From Actinoalloteichus caeruleus DSM 43889 (lineage in GTDB: Bacteria > Actinomycetota > Actinomycetes > Mycobacteriales > Pseudonocardiaceae): 64,000 nt of DNA. Position 1 is the stretch's first letter; each line of letters starts with the position of its first letter. Below, piece by piece: positions 30,458-41,927 of this stretch. The stretch is from assembly GCF_000429185.2 (NCBI RefSeq), contig NZ_AUBJ02000001.1:4650001-4714000 (forward strand), written 5' to 3'. The position numbers and the translations under genes are program-made. A model generated the notes under the pieces. The model had not been told where the DNA came from. It did not search any database and worked only from the letters and a program-made list of their open reading frames with translations.

Positions 30458-30539
30458 GTAGGGACCTACGCTAAAACCGCTTCAATGGTTGTTCAAGACA
30501 TTCGCTCCATAAGTTGTTCACACTTATGGGCGCTATCCT
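30458..30539. promoter_or_regulatory. Divergent control region of whiB and the MerR-like gene
   Basis: Minus strand (whiB): -35 TTGAAC (30496-30491), 17-base spacer, -10 TAGCGT (30473-30468), and a palindrome GTAGG-GA-CCTAC at 30458-30469. Plus strand: direct repeats GTTGTTCA (30488-30495 and 30513-30520), an inverted repeat CATAAGT-N7-ACTTATG (30508-30528) and a -10 TATCCT (30534-30539). The low-GC dyad beside the MerR-like gene suggests autoregulation, with the repeat also covering the whiB -35. Confidence 0.6.
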
Positions 30540-30609
30540 TGTTCCGACACCCAGACGACCGGCCGCGCGGGCGGTCGAAATCGAGATCACGTGAACGGAC
30601 GTTGGCCCG

Positions 30610-31767
30610 GTGACGACGCAGCCAGCCCCTGGTGACGGTGACGACTGCGATCACGGCCAGGTCGACCCGGTCGGTGAGGTCGACACCCTGGCCGACAGCA
30701 GGAGCCCGGAACCGTTGTTGACGGTCGCCGCCGTCGCCCGCCGGCTCGGCGTGGCACCGGCGACCCTGCGGACCTGGGACCGCCGCTACGGGCTGGGCCC
30801 GAGCGGTCACACCGCCGGCCGTCACCGCCGCTACGGCCCGCTCGACCTGGCCCGGCTCGAACTGATGCAGCACGCCCTGCTGCGTGGGGCCTCCCCCCGG
30901 GAGGCGGCCCGGTACGCACTGGCCTCGGCGCTGCCGATCCAGGCCGCGGCGGACGCCGGTCGCGACGCGCGGGAGGATCCCGCCGGGTCTGGCGGAGGCT
31001 CCCGGGCCGCCACCGTGAGCCGGCGGTCCGCGCCGGCCCCGCCCACCGACCACCGCGCGGGACCCGGCGCGATGCTGGTGTCCGGGCAGGTCGTGGTGCC
31101 GGAGTTCGCCGAAAGGGTCAGGGTCGGCGGCAAGGGCCTCCGGCTCCCGGGTGCCTCGCGGCGGGCACGAGGGCTGGGACGGGCGGTCCTGGCGATGGAC
31201 CTGTGGTCGGTCAACCGCCTCCTGCTGGAGGGGATCGAGTCGGACGGTGTGCTCACGACGTGGCGTGAGGTCGCGGCGCCGGTCCTCGCGGCGCTCCAGG
31301 AGCGTCGGGAGCACACCGGGGAGGGGATCGAGGCGTCGCGGTTGCTCTCCACCTGTGTCATCAGCACCGTGAGCACGGTCATCGCCCGGGCGCAGCCCCC
31401 CCGGAACCCCAGGGCGGTGCTGCTGGCGGGAGCGCCGGGTGAGCCGGACGCCCTGCCCCTCTTCCTCATCACGGCCGAACTCTCCTCCCGACGGATCGGG
31501 ACCCAGCTCCTCGGCGCGGACCTGCCGCTGGACGGGCTGGTCGCGGCGGTGCGCCGCACCGCGCCAGCCGTGGCGGTGGTCTGGGCGACCATGCCCCGTT
31601 GCGGGGATCCCGAGCTCTTCACGGCGGTGCCGAGGACCCGGCAGCCGGTGCGGCTGTTCGCGGGTGGCGCGGGGTGGGAGGAGTCCTCACTGCCGCCCCG
31701 GGTCCGGTTGGTGAGCGGCGTCCAGGAGACGGTGGACGCCGTCGAGCGGGTGGTGGGCGGCTCCTGA
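30610..31767 (+). CDS. MerR-family regulator with degenerate B12-binding domain
   Basis: 385 residues, GTG start. The MerR winged helix occupies about residues 37-105 (LTVAAVARRLGVAPATLRTWDRRYG). A disordered linker follows, then a four-helix and Rossmann unit like the cobalamin-binding half of CarH/LitR. In those light sensors the lower axial His lies in a GExHxLGL motif; here the sequence is GEPDALPL with Asp280 at the His position, so classical cobalamin ligation is not expected. Divergent from whiB. Confidence 0.85.
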   Translation: MTTQPAPGDGDDCDHGQVDPVGEVDTLADSRSPEPLLTVAAVARRLGVAPATLRTWDRRYGLGPSGHTAGRHRRYGPLDLARLELMQHALLRGASPREAARYALASALPIQAAADAGRDAREDPAGSGGGSRAATVSRRSAPAPPTDHRAGPGAMLVSGQVVVPEFAERVRVGGKGLRLPGASRRARGLGRAVLAMDLWSVNRLLLEGIESDGVLTTWREVAAPVLAALQERREHTGEGIEASRLLSTCVISTVSTVIARAQPPRNPRAVLLAGAPGEPDALPLFLITAELSSRRIGTQLLGADLPLDGLVAAVRRTAPAVAVVWATMPRCGDPELFTAVPRTRQPVRLFAGGAGWEESSLPPRVRLVSGVQETVDAVERVVGGS

Positions 31768-32112
31768 GGGCAGCGCGCGGTTGGGGGAGGAGCGGTGCGC
31801 GGCGCCGGCTCCTCCGCCGCGTCGAGGCACTCGGACGGGCTCGGGGCCTTCACTCGAAAAACCCGGTTACGACATCGTCGCCACCCGACTGGGAGATCCG
31901 TGGCGGCCTTTGTTCACGCAAAGACGCTTGCTTTACGCCCTCTGCGTCGTCAGTGTGACTAGGTAGCCTGACGTTCGTCCAATCCGGTGAACGGATGGGC
32001 AGACTGTTAGGAGCAATTTCTTGACGGATTAAGTACCGGATCGGGTCAAGGTTTGGCGCTCGGCGTCCGATAGGGGATGTGGAACGTCACTCGGCTGCAG
32101 GAAGGAGTTCCC
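31768..32112 (+). promoter_or_regulatory. Upstream region of the BldM-like gene
   Basis: About 345 bases with no gene and unusually low GC in its second half. It holds an inverted repeat CTTGAC (32020-32025) / GTCAAG (32045-32050), and AAGGAG before the GTG. I cannot assign promoter hexamers with confidence. Confidence 0.35.
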
Positions 32113-32709
32113 GTGACGACGGTCTTGATCTGCGATGACCGGCGCAGCGTCCGGGAAGGGCTCACTCGCGTGATGTCGGCTGTCCCCGGTGTGAGCCGGA
32201 TCGACTGCGTTGCTCACGGGGACGAGCTGCTCGCTCGGTTCTCGCGGCAGGCTGTCGACGTGGTACTGGTCGGCACCCAGCGCGCGGTCCCGACAGGGGT
32301 GGAGGCGACCAGGAGGTTGATGGCCGCCCATCCCCAGGCGAACGTCATCGTCTTCGGTGCCCCGGACGACGCCGGCAGCATCGCGGCCGCCATCGCTGGC
32401 GGGGCCCGCGGTTACCTCCGGTGGGACGCCTCCCGACCCGAACTGGTCGCCGCGCTGGCCCACACCCTCGCCAGCACCGCCGTTCCCGCTCCTCGTCAGC
32501 CCTCCGACCCCGGAGTGCAGCTGACCGAGCGGGAGCTCCAGGTGCTCAGGGGGATGAGCCAGGGCAAGAGCAACGGGCAGATCGGACGCGAGCTGTACCT
32601 CTCGGAGGACACCGTGAAGACGCACGCCCGGCGGTTGTTCCGCAAGCTGGGTGTGCGGGACAGGGCACAGGCGGTCGCGCACGGATTCCGGCGCGGCCTG
32701 GTGTCCTGA
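32113..32709 (+). CDS. bldM: BldM-like orphan response regulator with atypical receiver
   Basis: 198 residues from the GTG at 32113 (AAGGAG upstream). The C-terminal helix-turn-helix (QLTERELQVLRGMSQGKSNG and LSEDTVKTHARRLFRKLG) is very close to Streptomyces BldM as I remember it, and the location before sigD-guaB-guaB3 is the same. BldM controls aerial growth and sporulation genes as homodimer, or with WhiI. No kinase is adjacent. The phosphoacceptor position, Asp54 in BldM, is Gly54 here (VVLVGTQRA), and the conserved Lys is Trp (YLRWDAS), so phosphorylation is impossible. Confidence 0.88.
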   Translation: MTTVLICDDRRSVREGLTRVMSAVPGVSRIDCVAHGDELLARFSRQAVDVVLVGTQRAVPTGVEATRRLMAAHPQANVIVFGAPDDAGSIAAAIAGGARGYLRWDASRPELVAALAHTLASTAVPAPRQPSDPGVQLTERELQVLRGMSQGKSNGQIGRELYLSEDTVKTHARRLFRKLGVRDRAQAVAHGFRRGLVS

Positions 32710-32730
32710 CCGGTGGCACCCCACCGGAAA

Positions 32731-32787
32731 GCGGACGGCGGCGCGCCGGGCAGCGACATGCCCGGCGCCACCGCGTGAGCCGTCCGC
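32731..32787 (+). terminator. Nested hairpin terminator after bldM-like gene
   Basis: Outer stem GCGGACGGC / GCCGTCCGC and inner stem CGCCGGGC / GCCCGGCG, 22 bases after the stop. Confidence 0.65.
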
Positions 32788-33333
32788 GTGGAAAGGGGCA
32801 TCCCGGGTTCCGGCGCGACACCGGAACGAGGTTCGGCGGCCCGGTCGCCGTGTCACGAGGATGCCCATCCCCGGCAGTCCAGCAGAGTTCGCGCCTGACG
32901 CGGCACCGCCGTTGGTGTGTTCCCGGAGCCCGTCCTCCCGGCGGCTCGGTCGAGCGTCGCGGGCGCCCCGCACCCCTCCCCGCGTGCCGCCGCCCAGTGG
33001 CGGGGCGCCCGCTCCCCGGGCGTGTCCCGCTGCTCCGCCCGGGTGTGAGGTTCTTCACGGATGGCCTGGTAGGGGCCTCGGAGAAGCACCAGTTGATCCG
33101 CTCGTCACGGAGTTTTGCCATACTGCTGGTTTGGTGGCCCGCCCACGCCGGGCGCCCACTACGACGTTCGAGCTCACCTGCACGTGGGAAGAGGAGTCGA
33201 GTGGTGATCACGACCAGCACACGGTCCGAACGAGTGTCCCCGGTACGGTGGACACGATCGGCGCGCTGAGTCGTGGGTTACTCACTGTCGACATTCACGT
33301 TCGCCTACCGTAACGCCAGGGCTGTTTTCTGCG
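32788..33333 (+). other. Non-coding stretch before sigD with possible SigD promoter
   Basis: About 545 bases without a credible gene. At its end GTAACGCC (33310-33317) and CGAT (33332-33335) resemble the -35 GTAACGCT and -10 CGAT reported for mycobacterial SigD promoters, with 14 bases between. The second element overlaps the sigD ATG. A TACCGT at 33306-33311 could instead serve as a housekeeping -10. Confidence 0.35.
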
Positions 33334-33906
33334 ATGACTAACTTGGGGGACGGGCTGGAAGCCGTCGTCGGCGACGCCGTCCGCGGCGATCGCCAGGCGA
33401 TCGATCGCCTGTTGGCGACCATTCGTCCCCTGGTGGTGCGGTACTGCCGCGCCAGGGTTGGCAGGCAGGAGCGCTCCTTCGCCTCCGCTGACGACGTGGC
33501 TCAGGAGGTGTGTCTCGCCGTGCTGACGGCCTTGCCCAACTACCGGGACCAGGGGCGGCCGTTCCTTGCCTTCGTGTACGGGATCGCCGCGCACAAGGTC
33601 GCCGACGCCCACCGTTCCGCCGCGCGTAACAAGTCGGAGCCCGTCTCCGAAGTTCCAGACGCACCGGAACGTGAGGCGGGTCCCGAGCAGCGCGCCATGC
33701 AGGACGAGCTGTCCGAGCGGATGGGGCAGCTGCTCCGGGTCCTGCCAGCCAAGCAGCGGGAGATCCTCCTGCTGCGGGTGGTGGTCGGCCTGTCGGCGGA
33801 GGAGACGGCCGAAGCGGTCGACTCCACCCCCGGCGCGGTTCGGGTCGCCCAGCACCGCGCGCTGGCTCGGCTGAGGAAGACACTCGCCACTGAGGAGGTG
33901 GTCTGA
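33334..33906 (+). CDS. sigD: ECF RNA polymerase sigma factor SigD
   Basis: 190 residues. Region 2 (DVAQEVCLAVLTALPNYRDQ, then FLAFVYGIAAHKVADAHR) and region 4 (LPAKQREILLLRVVVGLSAEETAEAV...VAQHRALARLR) are typical of group 4 sigma factors. The anti-sigma gene begins one base after the stop. Order bldM-sigD-rsdA-...-guaB matches Streptomyces and mycobacteria. In M. tuberculosis SigD controls resuscitation-factor and lipid genes; the targets here are unknown. Confidence 0.93.
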   Translation: MTNLGDGLEAVVGDAVRGDRQAIDRLLATIRPLVVRYCRARVGRQERSFASADDVAQEVCLAVLTALPNYRDQGRPFLAFVYGIAAHKVADAHRSAARNKSEPVSEVPDAPEREAGPEQRAMQDELSERMGQLLRVLPAKQREILLLRVVVGLSAEETAEAVDSTPGAVRVAQHRALARLRKTLATEEVV

Positions 33907-33907
33907 A

Positions 33908-37217
<3,310 letters not shown>

Positions 37218-37368
37218 CGGCGCTGGGGCGCGTCGGGCCCGGTTCCGACGCGCCCCACCCGCCCCCCGCGACCGCCCGAGCCCGGCGACCGACGACCCAC
37301 TGTTGGACGCCGGAACCGGCCGAACCACAATGTAGGGTCCGGTACGGAGGATGGTGTAGGGAGTTGAC

Positions 37369-38499
37369 GTGCGGGATCAGGTGGAGATAGGCAGGGGGCG
37401 CACCGCCATGCGCGCCTACGACCTCGACGACGTCGAGATCGTCCCCTCACGGCGGACCAGGTCGTCGAAGGACGTGTCGCTGTCCTGGCAGATCGACGCG
37501 TACCGCTTCGACATCCCGCTCATGACCCATCCGACCGACGCCGTGGTGTCCCCGGCGACCGCGGTGCGGATCGGTGAGCTCGGCGGTCTCGCGGTGCTGA
37601 ACGCGGAGGGCCTGTGGGCCAGGCACGCGGACGTGGAGGACGCGATCTTCCGGCTGGTGACCGCGGCCGAGGAGGCCGAGGACGCCAGCTCAGCGGTGTC
37701 GCTGCTCCAGGAACTGCACGCGGCCCCGGTGCGGGTCGACCTGCTCTCCGCCGCGATCAAGCAGATGCGCGAGTCGGGCGTGACGGTCGCCGCCAGGGTG
37801 AGCCCGCAGCACGCCGAGGAGCTGACCCCGGACCTGCTCGCCGCCGGCGTCGAGATCCTGGTGGTGCAGGGCACCATCATCTCCGCCGAGCACGTGGAGC
37901 GGGACGGCGAGCCGTTGAACCTGAAGCGGTTCATCGGCGACCTCGACGTCCCGGTGATCGCGGGCGGCGTCGGCGACTACCGCACGGCGATGCACCTGAT
38001 GCGCACGGGCGCGGCTGGGGTGATCGTCGGGTTCGGCGACTCCTCCGCGACCACCACCACCCAGACGCTGGGCATCGGGGTTCCGATGGCCACCGCCATC
38101 GCGGACGCCGCGTCGGCTCGGCGGGACTACCTGGACGAGACCGGCGGCCGGTACGTGCACGTGCTCGCCGACGGCGGCATCCGCACCTCGGGTGACATCG
38201 CCAAGGCCATCGCCTGCGGTGCGGACGCCGTCGTGCTGGGTGAGTCCTTGGCCACCGCCTCCGAGTCCCCGGCGCAGGGCTACTACTGGACGGCGGCGGG
38301 CGCGCACCCGTCGCTGCCCCGGAGCGACCTCTACCCGTCGCTGAACCCGCCGCACGATCTGGAGACCCTGCTGTTCGGGCCGTCCTCGGAGCCCTACGGG
38401 ACCGTGAACCTCTTCGGTGCGCTCCGCCGCGCGATGGCGAAGACCGGCTACTCCGACCTCAAGGAGTTCCAGAAGGTCGGTCTGACCGTTCGTCGCTGA
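37369..38499 (+). CDS. guaB3: GuaB3 family IMP dehydrogenase-related protein
   Basis: 376 residues, GTG start with GGGAG. It is an IMPDH-like TIM barrel without CBS domains; SRRTRSSKDVSLSWQ and MTHPTDAVVSP are typical of actinobacterial GuaB3. The loop that carries the catalytic Cys in IMPDH reads GFGDSSATTTTQTLG, with no Cys, so GMP-reductase or IMPDH activity is doubtful. It sits downstream of guaB as in related genomes. Role unproven, likely purine metabolism. Confidence 0.93.
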   Translation: MRDQVEIGRGRTAMRAYDLDDVEIVPSRRTRSSKDVSLSWQIDAYRFDIPLMTHPTDAVVSPATAVRIGELGGLAVLNAEGLWARHADVEDAIFRLVTAAEEAEDASSAVSLLQELHAAPVRVDLLSAAIKQMRESGVTVAARVSPQHAEELTPDLLAAGVEILVVQGTIISAEHVERDGEPLNLKRFIGDLDVPVIAGGVGDYRTAMHLMRTGAAGVIVGFGDSSATTTTQTLGIGVPMATAIADAASARRDYLDETGGRYVHVLADGGIRTSGDIAKAIACGADAVVLGESLATASESPAQGYYWTAAGAHPSLPRSDLYPSLNPPHDLETLLFGPSSEPYGTVNLFGALRRAMAKTGYSDLKEFQKVGLTVRR

Positions 38500-38523
38500 C
38501 CGGGTGGGGACCCGGTGCGGTGG

Positions 38524-40008
38524 TCAGCCGAGCCACCCACCGGCCCCGCCCCGGAGGACCAGGCGGCGTTCCACGGTGAGGGCCTCGACCGCGGCGTCCA
38601 GCGCGGCCCGCGCCGCCGCCGCCGCGGCGTCGAAGGCGGCGAGTGGCCACACGGACGGAAGCCCACCGACCACGACCTCCGCCGCCGGCCCCCGCGTGAG
38701 CGCGGTGAGGGCCGGACCGAGCCGGCGGGTGAACACCGCCAGCCGACCGGCAGCGGAGCTGGCCACGGCACGCGTGGCGGCCGTGTCGTCGGTGGCCTCG
38801 GTGACCAGCAACACCGGGCCGAGCGGGGCTGGCTCGGTCCACGCGGCGGCATCGGCTGGCACGGAGGTGAGGACGGTGGGTTCGAGGACGCTGCCGTCAC
38901 GGTGACCGCCGGCCCGCAGCACGGCTCCCGCCGACACGGCGCGTTCGACCCAGCGCAGGGCGGCCCGGGCCGCCAGCTCGTCGCCGAGCGGGCCCACCTC
39001 CACGGCTGGATCATGAGGACTGCCCGTGGTGAGTGCTCGGGTCGTGGTCAGAATGCGGCTCACGAGGTCCTCGGCGGTGGCTGCGGGCACGACCACCCGT
39101 CGGACCGACGCGGCGGACCTACCGGCCTGGGCCATCGCGCCGTCCACCACGAGCCTGGCCACCACGTCGAGGTCGGACGGGGACGACCAGTCCGCCGCCA
39201 CCAGCACCGCGGTGTCCCCCGGGCCGTCGGGGCGGGCCGGGCCGAGACGCGGGGAACCTCCCCCGTCGGGGACCGGGGGCGCCAGGACGCGCACGTGCTC
39301 GTCCCATCCGAGTTCGGGGAGCCGGGCCGGTTCGAGGGGGAGTACGGACAGCTCACCCCTCGGGAGTTCGGTGGAGGCGAACAGCTCACCGACCAGCAGG
39401 GCGGACAGCGGTGTCGCCGGAGGGGGAGCGAGCAGGACCGGTGCTCCCACGACGACCGCCGCCGTCACCCAGGTGACCGAACTCAGCAGCGGATCGTCCG
39501 AGGACACCAGCCCGAGCGCCGGGCCGGCGGCGAGCCGTCGGCGGACCACCACCTCGCCGCTGCCGTGCCACCGGGACCCGGCCCCCGGCGTTCCGTAGGT
39601 GGCGGCGGCGCTGGCGGCCGACCCGGCCCGTAGCACGGCGACGGCGTGTTCCACCTCGGCCCTGGACCAGGTCAACGGCTTGCCGCTCTCGGCGGTGATG
39701 GTCTCGGCGATGTCCTCGGCCTCGGAGACCAGTCGCCGGGCGACCCGATCCAGCACCGCGGCCCGCTCACCCGGGCCGAAGGCGTGCGACCGGTCGTGGG
39801 CCGCGGCGGCCTGGGTGACCGCCGTCCGCAGTTGCGCGCCGTCCGGGATCGAGACCGTCGCGACCTCACTGCCGTCGTAGGGGTGCGACACCACCTCGAC
39901 GCCCGCCCGCCCCGGTTCCTCCTCCCCGGCGAGCCAGCACCCCCGGGGAGTGGGGGTGCTGGCCGGCGACTCGGGGTCGGGGAACGAATCCGTGTTGCTC
40001 ACGCCCAC
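38524..40008 (-). CDS. Aldehyde dehydrogenase-fold protein lacking catalytic residues
   Basis: 494 residues, normal ALDH length. Family features remain: SHPYDGSEVATVSIPD near the start, RAAVLDRVARRLVSEAEDIAETITAESGKPL, a Rossmann region and VGPLGDELAARAALRW. The active-site motif GQxC is GRSA (Ala299 at the Cys position), and the usual ELGGK with the general base Glu is absent around GDTAVLVAADWSS. It therefore should not oxidise aldehydes. The frame is intact, so it is probably expressed; a binding or structural role is inferred. Confidence 0.85.
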   Translation of the reverse strand: MGVSNTDSFPDPESPASTPTPRGCWLAGEEEPGRAGVEVVSHPYDGSEVATVSIPDGAQLRTAVTQAAAAHDRSHAFGPGERAAVLDRVARRLVSEAEDIAETITAESGKPLTWSRAEVEHAVAVLRAGSAASAAATYGTPGAGSRWHGSGEVVVRRRLAAGPALGLVSSDDPLLSSVTWVTAAVVVGAPVLLAPPPATPLSALLVGELFASTELPRGELSVLPLEPARLPELGWDEHVRVLAPPVPDGGGSPRLGPARPDGPGDTAVLVAADWSSPSDLDVVARLVVDGAMAQAGRSAASVRRVVVPAATAEDLVSRILTTTRALTTGSPHDPAVEVGPLGDELAARAALRWVERAVSAGAVLRAGGHRDGSVLEPTVLTSVPADAAAWTEPAPLGPVLLVTEATDDTAATRAVASSAAGRLAVFTRRLGPALTALTRGPAAEVVVGGLPSVWPLAAFDAAAAAARAALDAAVEALTVERRLVLRGGAGGWLG

Positions 40009-40052
40009 ACGGTAACGGCACCATCACGGGGTGTCCTGCGGCGCGCTGCCGG

Positions 40053-40268
40053 TCAGCCCCGTCCGCGCCGGGAACGCAGCGACAGCGCCAGGATCAGGAC
40101 CCCGATGAACACCGCCACCGCCGCCAGGCCCACCCGCAGGTCGTTGGCTCCCAGGTACCCGGCGGCGCCGTCGGCCACGTAGCCCGCCACCCCCAGCGTC
40201 GCCAGGCCGGCGAGCAGCGTGCCCAGATCCACTCCCCGCCGCCGGGCGTTCTTCCCGTTCCCGCTCAT
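40053..40268 (-). CDS. Small two-helix membrane protein (71 aa)
   Basis: 71 residues: basic N-terminus (MSGNGKNARRRG), hydrophobic helix LGTLLAGLATLGVAGYVA, short loop, second helix VGLAAVAVFIGVLILALSL and a basic end (RSRRGRG). Its ATG overlaps the stop of the PspC-domain gene by four bases, so it is an operon partner of that protein. Family not recognised. Confidence 0.75.
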   Translation of the reverse strand: MSGNGKNARRRGVDLGTLLAGLATLGVAGYVADGAAGYLGANDLRVGLAAVAVFIGVLILALSLRSRRGRG

Positions 40269-41725
40269 CGCACGACCTCCACGGCTCCCATGCCGACGTG
40301 GACCTCGAGCTCGAGGACGCCGGACTCCAGTTCGTCGGCCTGGCCGACGCTGTCCACTCGCTCGACCAGGTCACTGCCGCTGGACTCGGTGCCGAGGCAG
40401 GAGTTGTCGCCGAGGTTGACGCTGCAGGTGACGTTGACGGGCAGGTCCGGGGGCAGGACGACCAGGGACTTCCCGACGACACCGACCTCGACCCTCGCGC
40501 TGGCCGTCTCCCCCTCGGGGATCGTGAGCTCGGACAGGTCGAGGTGGAGCTGACCGGCCGACACCTGGTACTCGTCGCGGAGCTGGCTGACGTCGGAGAC
40601 CGTCCAGACGTGGCTCCCGATGCCCTGCCAGCCGGTCGGCGGGGCGACGGCGCTGAGCAGCAGCGTGATCGCGGCGAGGGGCCCGGCCACCCAGAACAGC
40701 CCCCGCCCGCCCCGGACGAAGGCACCGATGATCATGCCGATGCCGAGGACACCGAGCACGAGGGCGGGGATCTCCAACCAGCCCAGGCCGACGCGGGTGC
40801 CGTCCAGCAGGGCGATGGCCAGGACGACCAGCGCGACGGCCAGGGTGATCGGGGTGACCTTGGACCGCCTGGTTGGTTCGGCGGGCGGTTCCTCCTCACG
40901 GTCGACGAGACCAGTGCCGGGATCCGGGAGGTCCCAGGCGAACGGAGCGACGCCCAACGGGTCCCACTCGGGGGGGCCGTCGTGGGCGGCGCCCGAGCCG
41001 GGGACCGGGTCCGGACCGGAGGTCGACGGCGCACCCGGTTCGTAGACCGCGGTGGGCTCGGCGGGGGTGGCCGGCGTCGAGGTGTCCGCCGTGGCCGCAC
41101 CCGCCGGGCTCGCGCTCGTCGCGGACCAGGAACGCCAGCCCGGGTCGGTGGCGGCGACGCCGAGGGTGGTGGCCGGCTGGCGTTCGTCCAACGGGCGCTG
41201 GCGGTGGAGCAGGAACAGCGCGCCGCCCCCCAGGACGAGCCCGGTGAAGAGGGTCAGCGTGCTGTTGTTGAGCATGATGATCACGCTGATCACGATCAGC
41301 GCGCCCAGGGCGATCGGCATACCGGGGGAGGTACTGGTGGAGCCACGGCCGACCAGCGCCTCCGCGGGGGCGGACTCGTCACCCTCCTGCGCGAGCATGA
41401 GCCAACCCAGGAGGTAGAGGATCAGGCCAGCCCCACCTATCGTGGCGAGCACGACGAACCCGACCCGGGCCAGGATCGGGTCGATCTGGTAGCGGCGGGC
41501 GATCCCCGAGGCGACACCCGCGATCTTGCGGTTGTCCACCGGTCGAGCCGGTCGGGTCCGCCACATCTCCCGCAGGGTCTCCTCGACGCCCTGGTCGCCG
41601 CGCCTGGGCGGCCGGGCGCCCGAGGACCCCCCGAACGCATGGGTGAACTGGGCCGCCCCTCGGGCGCCGTCACCCGTGCTGGGTCCACCGGGGTGTCCCC
41701 CCGGCCCCCGCTCGGAGTCGTTCAC
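40265..41725 (-). CDS. PspC-domain membrane protein with LiaF-like C-terminus (EsrI-like)
   Basis: 486 residues from the GTG at 41725. After a disordered N-terminus comes a PspC domain (DNRKIAGVASGIARRYQIDP, then a membrane helix VGFVVLATIGGAGLILYLLG). Further membrane helices, a disordered loop and a second helical bundle follow. The extracytoplasmic C-terminal domain (about 380-486) is rich in beta strands like the LiaF/cell-wall-active-antibiotic-response family. The divergent neighbours are a PspC-domain kinase and its regulator, the arrangement of the EsrISR envelope-stress system of Corynebacterium. By analogy it would inhibit the kinase. Confidence 0.85.
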   Translation of the reverse strand: MNDSERGPGGHPGGPSTGDGARGAAQFTHAFGGSSGARPPRRGDQGVEETLREMWRTRPARPVDNRKIAGVASGIARRYQIDPILARVGFVVLATIGGAGLILYLLGWLMLAQEGDESAPAEALVGRGSTSTSPGMPIALGALIVISVIIMLNNSTLTLFTGLVLGGGALFLLHRQRPLDERQPATTLGVAATDPGWRSWSATSASPAGAATADTSTPATPAEPTAVYEPGAPSTSGPDPVPGSGAAHDGPPEWDPLGVAPFAWDLPDPGTGLVDREEEPPAEPTRRSKVTPITLAVALVVLAIALLDGTRVGLGWLEIPALVLGVLGIGMIIGAFVRGGRGLFWVAGPLAAITLLLSAVAPPTGWQGIGSHVWTVSDVSQLRDEYQVSAGQLHLDLSELTIPEGETASARVEVGVVGKSLVVLPPDLPVNVTCSVNLGDNSCLGTESSGSDLVERVDSVGQADELESGVLELEVHVGMGAVEVVR

Positions 41726-41846
41726 TGGAATGCACCGTCCCCTCGTTCGCTGCCGCCGGGTGGGTCGCACGGGAGCACCCGGCCCCGCTGACGTCGTGCC
41801 TGCCCGCCGTTGGGTCCATGGTCGCCCGGGGGGTACCGCGAACACA

Positions 41847-41906
41847 TCAGGGTGCCCCCTGAAAGGTTCCCGGAGAGCCCGGGGTGGGAACGGGGGTGCA
41901 CCCCCG
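41847..41906. promoter_or_regulatory. Two palindromes between EsrI-like and EsrS-like genes
   Basis: TCAGGG-TGCC-CCCTGA at 41847-41862 and the perfect 16-base palindrome CGGGGGTGCACCCCCG at 41891-41906, just before the kinase start codons. They are candidate operators of the response regulator. Confidence 0.45.
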
Positions 41907-41927
41907 ATGACCGGCGGGAGCCTCGGT

